From Colius striatus (lineage: Eukaryota; Chordata; Aves; Coliiformes; Coliidae): a stretch of DNA of 64,000 bases. The stretch spans positions 4,588,001-4,652,000 of the forward strand of contig NC_084763.1 of assembly GCF_028858725.1 (NCBI RefSeq), written 5' to 3'. A program made the translations under genes and the position numbers. The number at the start of each line of letters is the position of its first letter. Position 1 is the stretch's first letter. Positions 1 through 12,900 of the stretch are shown one piece after another. The notes below the pieces were generated by a model. The model saw only the letters and a program-made list of their open reading frames with translations, was not told the origin of the DNA and did not search any database.

Positions 1-266
1 AAACCAACAAAAACACTTGGTCAAGATGAAGTCTAATGGTTTTTGACATAAAAACAGAGGGCAAAAAATGGAACAACTGCATTGTCAGGTGAAGCTTAGA
101 TAAATTATTCAGTAGCATCTGTAGTTTGTGTTTAACCAACTGCAAAGTGATCTGAAACAGTGAAGGCAAAATAAAATATTTACAAGTTATTGACTTAAAA
201 CACTTGCAAAAGTTCATGGAAGTTGCAATGAACATATAAACAGACAAATCAAAAGTTAAGATATAC
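1..266 (-). other. PDCD6IP: PDCD6IP intron 5, partial
   Basis: AT-rich intronic DNA between the exon 5 donor (GT at 266-265) and the left edge. I see no exon or repeat in it. Confidence 0.85.
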
Positions 267-884
267 CTCTTGTAGCTTTCAGAAAAAAGACTTCTTGTGC
301 TTGAGCCAACATAATAAGACTGAGAGTTCCAACTGTGTCTGGAGAGATGTCCACTGTGGGTTCTCGGCTCAAGGCTGACAGAACTGTGTCTTTAATGTGT
401 TGGAAAGCACCACTTGCAAACTAAGCAAGAGAAAAATCATGTATTATCATTCATGTTTCCAACAGACTTTTTTCCTCTTAGAATAATACACACGACAAAT
501 AAAGAGAGCGCTTTTTTGGTACATGTTATTGTTTAGCCCCTAAAAACAATTTCTTGGGATCTCTTCTTGAGGCCACATATTTATCAAGATGGACTGTAAG
601 TGAAGGTACATTGCCTACATCTAACAGTATAAGAACAGGGAAATTCTAATGCATTACACAAAGAACAAAGATTTTTACTTTTTATGAAGTTTAAAGAACT
701 AAAATTATCAAATATTAAGTTGGAAGTTACTAGTGACCAATATGCTTGAAGGAAGTGGTACAGGGAACACCATGCAATGAAATCCTTCACAGCTGATCAC
801 TAAAACATGAATTAATGTCAGGTACTTAGCCAACCCACCTTTGCAATAAGAGAGGAAAAACATATATATGCACATACATGAATG

Positions 885-915
<31 letters not shown>

Positions 916-3900
916 CTTTAAAACTGAGATACTTATTTGATGTCCTAAGATGAGTAATTATGACTTGCTAAGCATAAGCAAGGAGCCATACCTGATAGTG
1001 CTTAGCTGCAGCTTTTAGTCCTTCATCGTTATCTAAATTCTGTTCTGCTGCAATCTGGCTTGCCAGTGCTCCACAGTTGAACAACACACAGGTCTTCTCA
1101 TACCCCAAACTTGCCAGAGCTGCAATCAAGACAGACTGTTACTCATACTGTTAAGAAAAACTCCAGTGCTCTAGGATCCTACAGATGAGGCCAACGCTAG
1201 TAATATCTATACTTAGATTTAACTGTATCAATAGTTTAAAGCCAAAAGAAACCCCAATCATATTGATCTTTTAAACTCCAAGTCTTGTTATCCTGAACCC
1301 TTACATAGTCTAACTTAGTACTTGCACAAAATGTTCTGACTTGAGGAACTACAGTGGGGCATAAAGCATAGAAGTGACAGTAGGTAAATCCACACAAAAC
1401 CCTAAATAATTTGAAAGCCTTTTTAACTAGAGAGCAGCCTTTTGGCACTACAGAAACATACATGCTACTGAAGGATCATCTGAAATAGAAGTGTCCATGC
1501 ATTAATCACTTTGCAATAACTACCCAATAACATGCTCTTAGTGTATCTTGAATGCAAGACTAACTATCCTTCTCTCATGCAGGCCAAAGATTTTTAGGTG
1601 CGCTGTCTTATCATCTGTTGAAATGCAGAGAATTTTTGACCTCTCAAAGCTGTTGTTTCAAATGGAAAATGCTGACAAATATCATGGTCAAACATACTGA
1701 AATAGCTAAAGATTTACTTGGTTAAAACTTGTGCTTACTAAGCATGGCTTGTTCAGACTCAACTCCTGCAGTACTTCCTAGTCCCAGAGGATGGAGCCCA
1801 CACTTTTAGAAACAGTAATACCTGAAGAGGAACCATTTTGAATCTATTAATTGCTTTCAAAAGGTTACTGGCCATATAGAAATGCTGGAAGATACTAAAG
1901 ATTGCAGATACTAGTTTCCTGCTACTGTTAAAAAGCATCTAGACAGTCTTCTAAGAGAAGAGAGTCCAGCACAGGGCCACCAAGATGATCAGGGGACTGG
2001 AACATCTTTCATAAGAGGAAAGGCTGTGGGAACTGGGGCTGTTTAGTCTGGAGAAGAGGAGACTGAGGGGAGATCTTATTAACATTTACAGATATCTAAA
2101 GGGTGGGTGTCAGGAGGTTGGGACATCCCTTTTTTCTATAGTAGCTAGCAACAGGACAAGGGGTGATGGGATGATGCTGAAACACAAAAAGCTCCACTTA
2201 AACATACGAAAAAGTTATTTTACTGTGAGATGAGGGAGCCTTGGCACAGGCTGCCCAGAGGGGTTGTGGAGGCTCCTTCCTTGGAGGTCAAGACCCGCCT
2301 GGACACGTTCCTGTGCGACCTGATCTAGGTGAACCTGCTTCTGCAGGGGGGTTGGACCAGATGATCTCTAAAGGTCCCTTCCAACCCTACTATTCTATAA
2401 TTCTAATACAGAAAACTCAACTAGTGAATTTTCAATTTCAAAAACTCAGGTACAACTTCCAAGTTACCCCTGAAACAGGAAGGTACCAAAGAGACTGGAT
2501 GTTCATTTCATTTTACAAACATCCAGAGTCCTTACACAGGTACATAATTAACTACTATACCTCTGAAGTTTCTAATGTTACCACTCCCTGCCTTGCACTG
2601 TTTTGACATTAGCAGCCATATATCTTCATGCCATTTTTCCACTCTGTCTCCCTGAGTGAGGAGTTACAGTCCCTCTATTTCACCAACATAATAGTCATTT
2701 ATATAGATCACCTCTCTTTTGTAGTTTATTTCCCAGAACTCCTCTAAAAAGATCTTGTATAACTTACACATTGTTCCAAAGACTAAAACACGGCAAAGAA
2801 AATATGGCTTTAAAATTCTTAAGAGCAAAATTACTTATGCAAAATGACTTTCTCCTCTGGACTGCATCTCAAGTGTGATTTACTACCATGAGAACAGCTG
2901 GTTAGCAATATAGATTTTCCTGGGCTCATCTGTTTATAGCTCTACCTATTAACTTAGCCAACATATTTCAGATGATATGCCATGCTGTGAACTGGGTCAC
3001 TTTCCAAGCAGTGATTCTCAACTACACCCCCACGACAGAGGTTTGGGATTCAGGGGAAGATGGGCAGAAAACAGTTTGTCACCACAGCAAGAACCAGAAC
3101 TCTCAAGTCACATCTCTGCATCTTGGCCCCAAGGAAGTCCAAGTAGCTTTACACTGAATTTCCATCTGGAGATTCAGGATTGCCTCCTCTCAAAACACAA
3201 CAGAAATGTTGCTCCCTCAGTAACTGAAAACACTGTGTTTTACATTGGGAAACCCCATCACCAATTCTTATCTGAACTAAACACACACATATGCTGTAGC
3301 TAACCCGGAGAGCAACACGTGGATAACCAGTGACACAGCACTTTTAATACACAATACAAGGCTCCTTTTTTTACTTCCTTTCCACTTAGTCTACTTTAAA
3401 GCTGAAAAATAAGTTACTCCATTGCTTGTTAACTCAGCATTACTCACATCTCAGTTTTCACAAGGACTGTTACATAAATCTCTGTCCATCTGCCTCAGAT
3501 TATTTAGCCTAGTATATAATTAACATGCAGACAAGCAAGCTTTCTCAAGCTGCTGTTAACACCACATCTATTCCAATTCTCAAGGTAATCATCAACATTA
3601 TGATTACTAATTCTTCTTCTCACAATCATTATAAATCCCTGATGATTCACAATTTTAAGTCATAATTAAATATCCTGAACTTCACTATGAAACAGGTTCA
3701 ATCATCACCAAATAGTAGCCCCAAAGAGGACAGGTAATTGAACTCCAAGAAAAAAAATCCTACAGTATTCTCAGGAAGGTCTCCAATTATCCAAAGGGCA
3801 TCTCCAAACAGTTAATAAATGAAGCAAGGGAAGGTGTGCAGCATCTGCTTAGGCACAGGAATGCAGTGTCTTGTTACACATACAGTTTACAGAAGTGCAA

Positions 3901-6900
3901 CTTGAGCAGGTGCATTCAGAATATTGAAAACTGTGAAGGCTTCCAGTAGTTGCAACAGAGAACTACATAAAGGACAAAAATGTAAAAATGAGACCAAAAA
4001 GAGAGTAAATAACACTTTTCAAGCTTTGTCTGGAGCTTCAAAACAGCAATGGTCATCCTGCAGTGCTAGTCATGATGAACACTGAAGAATGATGACACAT
4101 GACAGAACAGCTCCCCACTTAAAAGAAATTAGTCTTAGTTTCTCTGCTGGTAAGCGTTCCCAAATCCACTTAATGACACTGAATTTGCAGTGCAGAATTG
4201 TCACTATATGACTAAATGAAAATAGAGACTCAAACTCCTTATATTTGCAGGAAACAACTACATGTTTTGTTTCTTTCCAATTGTTCAAATCTGTATGAAA
4301 ACACTTCCAAAAGAAGGGCTAGGAGAACAACCTCACAGCACAAGCAGATCCTCTCACCCTCTTGAATGACATGTGACATCAGATAAGGTTACTGAAACCA
4401 GTTACCATCACTACCTTTCTGGAGGAAATGCATACAGAAGCACATGTCCAGGACTTTATTCACTTAAAACAGTTCAAGCTGGCTCACTAAAAATCTGCTA
4501 CTGAAATTGAATTTGACCATCTCTGACTTATGTCAGTTTCAGTTGCTTAGAGAAAAAGTCTAAGGAGCAGACAGAACAATTATTATTAGACTGTACAATT
4601 GTGCCACTGCAAAACAAGTCTCAATTTGATGAAAGTTATTTACACAGTGTCCACTAACTCATTACCAATGTTGAAGTGATTAATCTGTTAGCAATACAGC
4701 TGGACTCATTTGAAAGCTACATTAGCAACATAGCTGGAATCATTTGAAAGCTACACTGAGAGTATCAGAAAGACTATTAACACTTCAGCTATATAAACAT
4801 TCTCAACATTTAGTATCATTAATACTTTTGCTGTTGGTACATACACATACCCAATTTGGCAGATCCTCCAAACAGTGATCCTTTATCAAAAGCATCTTTC
4901 CATGTGAATGTTACACAGATCTGAAAGTTATGAAAAAGACTTTTATTGCTAAAATTCAATATAAAATAGCCAATAAACACCCCAAATTCACACAGTTATG
5001 TCATATTCCATTGATGTAAAACATTAAATTCACTTGTAACACTGAAAACATTCTGGAAGATTCAGGAAATCAACAGGAATTCATTAAAAAAGGGGTTTTT
5101 CTGTTCTGATGTTTGCTCAAAACATTTCAAGCAGACAAGACAGAAATCCTCCAAATAACCTTTCAGCTCTGCTCATCCTCTGAAGTGACAAATGAATTAG
5201 TATTTCAAAACCAATACACCTCTCCCAGTGAGTCTGACAGTCAGGAAGAGTCACAGTTAAAGGAAACCACCCAACCAGGTAGTTCACATTGTTCCAAGTT
5301 ATTAATGTCCTTGGGACTGGTTAAGAATCAATCTCATTTGTTTTTGAGTGAATTCAATCACAGCATTATCAGGAAACACACTCAGGAAAGAGAAGGCAGG
5401 TAACAGTGTCATGTATATTACACTTCAGCATGTACTCATGGCCTGTGCAAATACTTCACAGAATCTGCTTTGAAGTTTCACAATTGGATTCCCTATTCAG
5501 CTGATCAAACCAGTTTTAAGAAACTGGTATCAGACCAGAAAAGATAACTAAATTCCTTATTCTCCACAAACATTTTAGAACGACTTAAGAAAGCACACAG
5601 CACTGTTTGATAAGGTATTTTCCTCTAGCAGCAATGCTGGTTCAGGAAATTCTGGTCCCCAGTTCTCCATTGCTGCTTCCACTGATCATCTGTTCCCTTT
5701 GATGGAACAGTTTACAGAGCTGTAGAACTTGCTCCCAAAGTTTTCCGTGTCTCTGAGCTTGCAGATCACCACATCAAAACACTTGCACACTACAAACCAA
5801 GTGCAGTTCTTGGCTACAAGTGAATGCAGCTACATGCAAAGCTTCAGTCACTTTCAACTGCATTAAAACTATTCCCTTACTTGTAAACTCTAAATCTGAA
5901 AGAAATGTCTTCTTGTAATCATAACACTACCATTTAAATACTATTTGATCAGGAAAGAAATGGATAGTGTGCTATTTATAAACACATCTAAAGAAAATCT
6001 ACATCTTCTTCCACCAAAATACAGATGGCTAAAGGTCTATTCCAGTCTCCACAGGAGGAAGACCTCAAAAGGCAAGAGTTCGGCTGAATTTCTCCTTAAG
6101 AGACAGAATTCTGAAGAAATACAGTAGAAAAAAGCAGCTTAAGAAACAACACAAATACATAAAAGTTATGTAACTTTATAGGTGCAGAGGCAAGAAGAGG
6201 GAAGCTTTGAAGGGGGCTTATTCTTTTAGCTTTTGTGAATTAAACATCTGTGCTACTTGCAAAAACAATGATATTCTACCTGTTACAAAAGGGTTTCCCA
6301 TAGGAACTGTGTTTCAAAAAACCTTTACAACACAGTATGAAATAGGCTTCATGGAAAAAGGGAGAGATGAAGAGCAATCAGCACAGCACAATTCTTTCAC
6401 ATGCAGAGCACAGTGACCACAGCCCAAGCCAAAATGTTTCCGAATCTGTAGTCATGGCCACTAGAGGTGAAGTTTCAATACAGACTGTATGTGAGCACTG
6501 ACAAGAAAATAAACAGATTAGGAAAATAAGGCTCAAAGAGACTAAATGTCTTGCCCAAGAGAAATACTGTTTACTGGATTAGATGCAGACCTGGAAGTCA
6601 CACATCATTGCTACCATGATTCAGCTTCACTGTTTGGCAAGTCTTCTTACCTGATTTTCAGAGAATGGAAACTTTGGTTCAATTGAACACAGCTGATCAT
6701 AGTACCTACAAAAAAAAGGAAAAAACAGGTATTAGATGAATGGAATCAAAGTTTTGGTTTTTACATCTACGGAGAAGGCAGCAAAATCCCCCACACAACT
6801 TTTGGGAAGCTCATCTGAAACAACAATGGAGTTGCAGGACAGACAGAAGTTTTGCCTGAAGGGGTTTTTTTCAGCATAGGAAAGAGTTCAATAGAAGGAA

Positions 6901-9900
6901 GCCTTCCACAGAGAACATGGAAACCCTATCACAGTCTGCAGAAGAGTATCACAGACAAAGCTAATCTCTTCTGCTCTCTGAGGGTGGATTAGAAAAGCAT
7001 GTCATTAAAAGGGGTCCCAGTATACATACAGAAAGACCACGAGTCCAGACGACATCAAGTCATGGTGCAAAAGTAAACCAAGTACAGCATTTAATGTAAT
7101 CTTAACAAGCTACACTGCACTCTGTTGATGTGAACATTACCTCCCACTTCCCTAAAATTTCTGACTCATTTGTTCCAACTTCAGTGTCTTTGAAATTGGT
7201 GTTGGTTGGCCTCGCACAGCATCAACTGGAGTGCCTAACCTGTGACAAAAGTTTTCAGTTGTAAACTTAGTTTTCATTAGAGTGTATTGTAGCAGTCACA
7301 GTGAATGAAAACCACAAGTTTCTCTGTGTATTTTGTCTATTCACAGTGGAATATCTTTCAGCCAGACACATAATACAGCATAGCCACTCAACAAAAACTA
7401 CACAAGCAACAGCTAAGCAATTTGAAGCTGTACCTGCACCACTTGTTAAAACAACAGGCTGGATGCAGAATGGAAAACCTTTGAACTGCCAACTGTTGAG
7501 AACACACAACACGTGAAGCTTGTTTCCTATACCTTTCCTGTAGCACTCATCATGTGACCATACACCCAGCATTATATTGCCCAAATGCTTTTTTAACAAT
7601 TGATATTCCCCATATCCAAACCACCTTGCAGTACGAGTTCCACAGTCTGTGAAACAGAGGTAATGTTGTTCTCATTTCCTGCCATTACATTTTTAACTAT
7701 TAATCACTATTGATCTAGACATGAGGCAGATGTACATGGCATATGTTCTCTCAGCAATAAATATCTGTTTAGAAACTCAAGAAGGATTTTCAAAAGTCAC
7801 ATACAACACAGCATATGTAATGTAAATATAACACAGTAGCACTTTCTTCAGTGAATTATATTTGACTAAGTATATAACAGTACAGCTTTCTGGCTTCAAC
7901 TGAGCCACTGCAATATACAATACACTAAACCAGAAGCTATACTAACCTGCAACAGTAATATAGCAGGACTCCACTAGTAATTCAGTGGAAATAAATTCCT
8001 CCTAAGGCAAAAAAAAACACCAAAACACAAGTCTGCACATAGTTAGTGTGACACCTATTGAATCAAGGATCACTTTTACTTTTAACAATTTACCAAATAT
8101 GTCAGGTACAGTTTAAAAAACCAAAAGGAAACTAAACCTTCATGTGGATTTTAATGCTACTGACAATTTTTTGTCTACACAAATCAATGAATCTGTATCC
8201 TACCTTACCATAATTTAACATTAAGGTTGCTAGTACAAGAGCAGCCATTGTGAAGTCAGATTTCAAATACACCTCCAGTGAGACTTAACTTTATGCATCA
8301 AGGTGTTTTTCAGAGAGAACTAAAATACTGTTAATGAGTCTGATAATTGGCAACTATGTAACAGCACAGTAACTATTAGCTCCCAACATTTATATAGCTA
8401 GCACATGAAATTACTCTTAAAAATAACGTCTATTTATTCTTTAATAAAATATTTTAGTTCATTTTCTTCATCTTTCATTTGATGTTGTCTGAAAAGAGAG
8501 AACAGACATAAAGCAAGAGTCAAAAAAAAGTTAAATGATATTTAAGTGACTTCACATCCAAATCTTGACCTATAAAAGTGCAGAACTGCATCCCCTTTGT
8601 AATAAAGAAATTCAGCTTTGCATACTGATGATTGCTCATCAGTTTGAAGTTTGATCTCGTTTATCCCACCACCACTTATTTCTTCTTCCCTAACTTAATC
8701 TGTACCAGTGGAACTGATTAACTTGTGATTAACACAAGCAGTGCAAAGATTATTTCAATACTAGCACCAAAGATCTCTTTGGCTGATAGACTTCCATGTA
8801 CTTCCTTCTCTGTCTTTGCCTGGTCTCAACAGTAATTTTCACAGAGTATCTCAAAGAAAAAGAGACTTCTCATGCTGCCTCCTCCTGCTTTGACTTCATT
8901 TGTTAACCAAAAGCCATGGAGAAAGCCAAGTTGCCTTCCCACATTCCACAATTACCCTGGCAGATGAGGACAGGAGGGTAGTGGCAAGAAGCAAAGCTTG
9001 TTGCACGGCCTTGAGAAGCTGGGCAAGCCTGAGCATCGGCTCTTTGCAAACAGACAATTCTTTGTATGTCAGCAGAGCCACAAAGAAGAGAAAATAAGCC
9101 CAGACGCTATATGTGCCTCCCAAAAATACACGTCCCTGCATTTAACATCAGTGAATACCAACAACACAGGACTTCTTGTTTCGTTGACTTCAAACAAGTT
9201 CAGAACTCAGGTTACTATTTTCTTTTCTATTTTAAGCATGTGGTGTCATTTCTTCTTATTGAAGCACTTGAAATTCTCCTCAAGATTGAAGAGCTCTGCA
9301 AAACTCTGCAGTCCAAAAAAACCTCACATAAAATCATTCAGCTTAGTTTAGCAGTAGCTAAATATATGCAAATATAACGGTATATAAAAATAAAATGGTA
9401 ACTAAAGATGTGTACCACAGAACAGGGTAAAATCAGCAATGTGAAGGCAGGAAATAAATACTCAAGGAAAACCCACAATCTAATGCACAAGTCAGCCACC
9501 CGTTGAAGGACAAAGGTAAACAAAACTTACAGTAATCTAACTATCAAGACACAAAGAACAGCAATTGTCACCCAACAGAGTGTTTGTCTGCTATGGTGAT
9601 GAACTACAGAAAGCCACACAAACACATCAACTGCCTCAGCTCCAATCACAACTACAGAGAGGGCAGATGTCAGCAACTAGTCCTCCAAGTACAGCAATCT
9701 TCTGTCAAAACAGGCATTACAGCCTCCTGAACACCAGTAAAAATGAGTTACAGCAGTCAAATGCGCTGGAAGTCAAGCTTTACATTAGAATTAAAATATA
9801 TGTATTGCATTAAGAACCTCACATCTTGCTCCTCCTTCAAATAATAATAAAGAAAAATCCCTTCAAATGTACCTAAGAGAGAAGGCAGATCTTGCTCTCT

Positions 9901-12900
9901 TATACCTCAGAGAGGAAAACCAGAAATGCAAATTCCAGCCCTCACAATATTAGACCATTCAAAACAAACCCACTCACTCCTCTCTCCTTTTAAACATAAA
10001 AAAGTAAAAAAATAACTGCAACAGTTGTTAGCAAAATTAAACCAATTAAACTCAGACAAGCACCCTTTCCCTCCAGAACACAGAAATTAAGTCCAGGTTA
10101 GCTTTAATGTTAAAAGAGGAGGCAAGGGACCTCTCAAAGCTATAAATATACTCACAAAGAAACACCCCAAACATTAAAAAAACCCAATAATCACACCACT
10201 AAATCAAATCTGCTATGACACAATTTAATGGGAAACATCTGTAGCAAACTCACCTACATCACCCTTCAGAGCATTCAGATTCTCACACAACAAAGCAAGC
10301 TGGAAAGCAGGCTGAGGTGTTTCCCAGTTACACTAGGTGCCTCAGATACTTCCCCAGGAGCTGCACTGGTGTTCACTCCTCAAAGCTTTACTGGTCAGTG
10401 TTTGCTTAGGAAATTTGGCCACAGTTGAGTTAATTTCTTCCATAAAAGAAGAAATTCTGCAACAACTACCCACCAAAACAAGGTTTCTAAGGATTACAAA
10501 ACCGTGGGCAAATCCTGAGTTAATTAGCAGATGATTATCCCTTCATTTCTTAACAGTTAAATGGTTGACAGGGCTCTACTAGGTACTACAGCCTATAAGA
10601 TGCCGAAAAGAAGTCAACACACGCAAAAGGCACCCACACTATAATGAGCTCTTCCAACTTGACATCACTAACAGACCAATTTGAACTCCACCACTAACAA
10701 AAACCTTTCTGAAGTTGTTAATTAAGCAGAAGACTGAGTAGAACCCTTGAACAGCAACAGGAAGCTACTGGAAGACGGAGAGGTAAGGGCATTTTCAGAG
10801 GAAAGGCATGGCACTAGGATGCTTCTCCTCTTTCAGTTATAAGCTCAGCTGGGTACTTCAAGCTTCTGGGTGTGCAGACAGTCTCACTTGTTCTGTGAGG
10901 CATACTTATTTAAACAACAGAATACATCAGGATATTTGTACAGAATATGAATAAACTTACTTTCAAGCAACCATCATGAACACAGATGGCCAGACAGAGG
11001 CAAAAAGCACTCATGATTTGTTAGAGATAATGGAAAATGTACATCTGATTGTTTTCTTTTCTCTAATTTACACTTAATTCAGACCTTCCTCTTCTCTCAC
11101 TTCCACTGCAAAGGGAGCAAATATTCTCTAACAATACAATTAAAAATTCTTGTGTTTTATCAGAGGAGCTCTTGTGGGCCACGGATATTGCTTCACGTTC
11201 ACACATAAGTTGGCACCAGTGCAGTCATTTCAATCCATTCTGACTAACTACTACAGCAGCTGGGCCAGTTGAAGTCATGTGCTGAACACTGATCAACAGA
11301 AAAGAGAACAGACCCCTGCATATGGAATTGACTCAAAAGGCAAACTAGTAATTATGCAATTGCAAGTGGTTTCCCTTCATTATTCTCAGACAAAAACATA
11401 CCAGTTCCATACTATGGCTAGAACTAATTTAATTACCCGCTGGCACTAAAACAGGGAGGTCCTGCTCAGCCCCTTGGCTTTCAGCAACACTACTTCTATC
11501 CTCCTTTGCATCAGCTCTGATGTTCATCTGACCTCCCACTGACCTCATTCAAGTTGCTCATCTGTCTGAAATCCATGCACACCTTTTGCCATCAGAAATG
11601 GCATATGAGAAGGACCAGAAACCAAGAGAGGGACACCTTCCTTGTTACACAGGCAAGTTCTATAATTCAAGGAAAACTAATGACAAACCTGACTATCAGG
11701 AAATGAAGCTCAATCCCAGCATTGAAGGGAAAATAATATGTCTTTCAGTTTGGCTAGCAGAGTCCTTGTCTGGGTTGGTAGATGCTCATTATTTCCCTGA
11801 CCTTCAAAAGGCATACACAGTAGGTACCTTCAAAAGCACACACAGCAATGAACAGGAACACAATGGGAAACTACAAAGATAACTGCAAAACATACTAAGT
11901 ACAGTTGCAGCTTTCCTAGCCAAAACACCCAGTGAAGGTTGATAAGCTCAAAACACATCAGAAACTCCTTTTACAAATCTCGCCCTTTTTTTAATAAGTC
12001 ATTTGCTTGTCATCCACTCCACTTGCAAGTTTATAAGTAAGAAATTCTAGTGAATATCCAATGAATCTCTGCTTGTTCCTCATATTACAGCTGTGTCATG
12101 TCTACAAGTATCATTTCTCCCTTGTGCAACCGCATCTGGAATCTTGTGCCTAGTTCCAGGCCCCTCAGTTAAAGGGTAGGGAGCTGCTGGAGACAGTTCA
12201 GTGCAGGGCCATAAAGATGATGGAGTGGAGCATCTCCCTTGTGATGAAAGGCTGAGGGAGCTGGGGCTCTTGAGCTTGGAGGAGACTGAGGGGTGACCTC
12301 ATTCATGTTTACAAATCCATAAAGGGTGGGTGTCAAGAGGATGGAGCCAGGCTGTGCTCAGTGATGGCCAATGACAGGACAACGGGCAATGGGTACAAGC
12401 TGCAACAAAGAAGGTTCCAGAGACATACAAGGATGAAGTTTTTCATTGTTCAGGTGAGGGAGCACTGGAAGGGGCTGCCCAGATGAGTTTGTGGAGTCTC
12501 CTTCTTTGAAGACAGTCAAAACCCACCTGGACAAGTTCCTGTGGGACCTACTCTAGGTGAACCTGCTCTGGCAAGGAGCTGGACTGGATGAGCTTTTGAG
12601 GTCTCTTCCAGCCCTTAAGATTCCGTGATTGTATAATACCTCTTTTTCCATTCTTAAAAAACAATAAAGTTGCACCCACTATGTAAAAACTCACATCCTA
12701 CTACTGCACTTCTTTGGTCCCAGCTTTGCAAATGGAAGCCTGTACTTAGCATTAATCTAGTGAATGAAACATAGTGACCTTAGTGAGCAGATGAGCTACA
12801 AATAAACAAGCTCAAAATATCTCCAACCTAGAGAAACACAACAACAGGATTACCACAGTTAGGAAATACTACTATCCCTAAGTCCTTTTTAGACACATAG

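Larger units (their letters stand above)
1120..4850 (-). other. PDCD6IP: PDCD6IP intron 3
   Basis: A 3.7-kb AT-rich intron. It holds a CR1 fragment at 1951-2404, antisense to the gene, and a 34-bp tandem duplication at 4688-4755. Open frames near 2.2-2.6 kb and 3.0-3.3 kb are short, and at least the first is CR1-derived; I see no gene here. Confidence 0.9.

Noticed and set aside
2241-2606. 121-codon plus-strand frame
   Set aside because: Its first half is CR1 3' sequence and the rest unique intron; it is not a gene.
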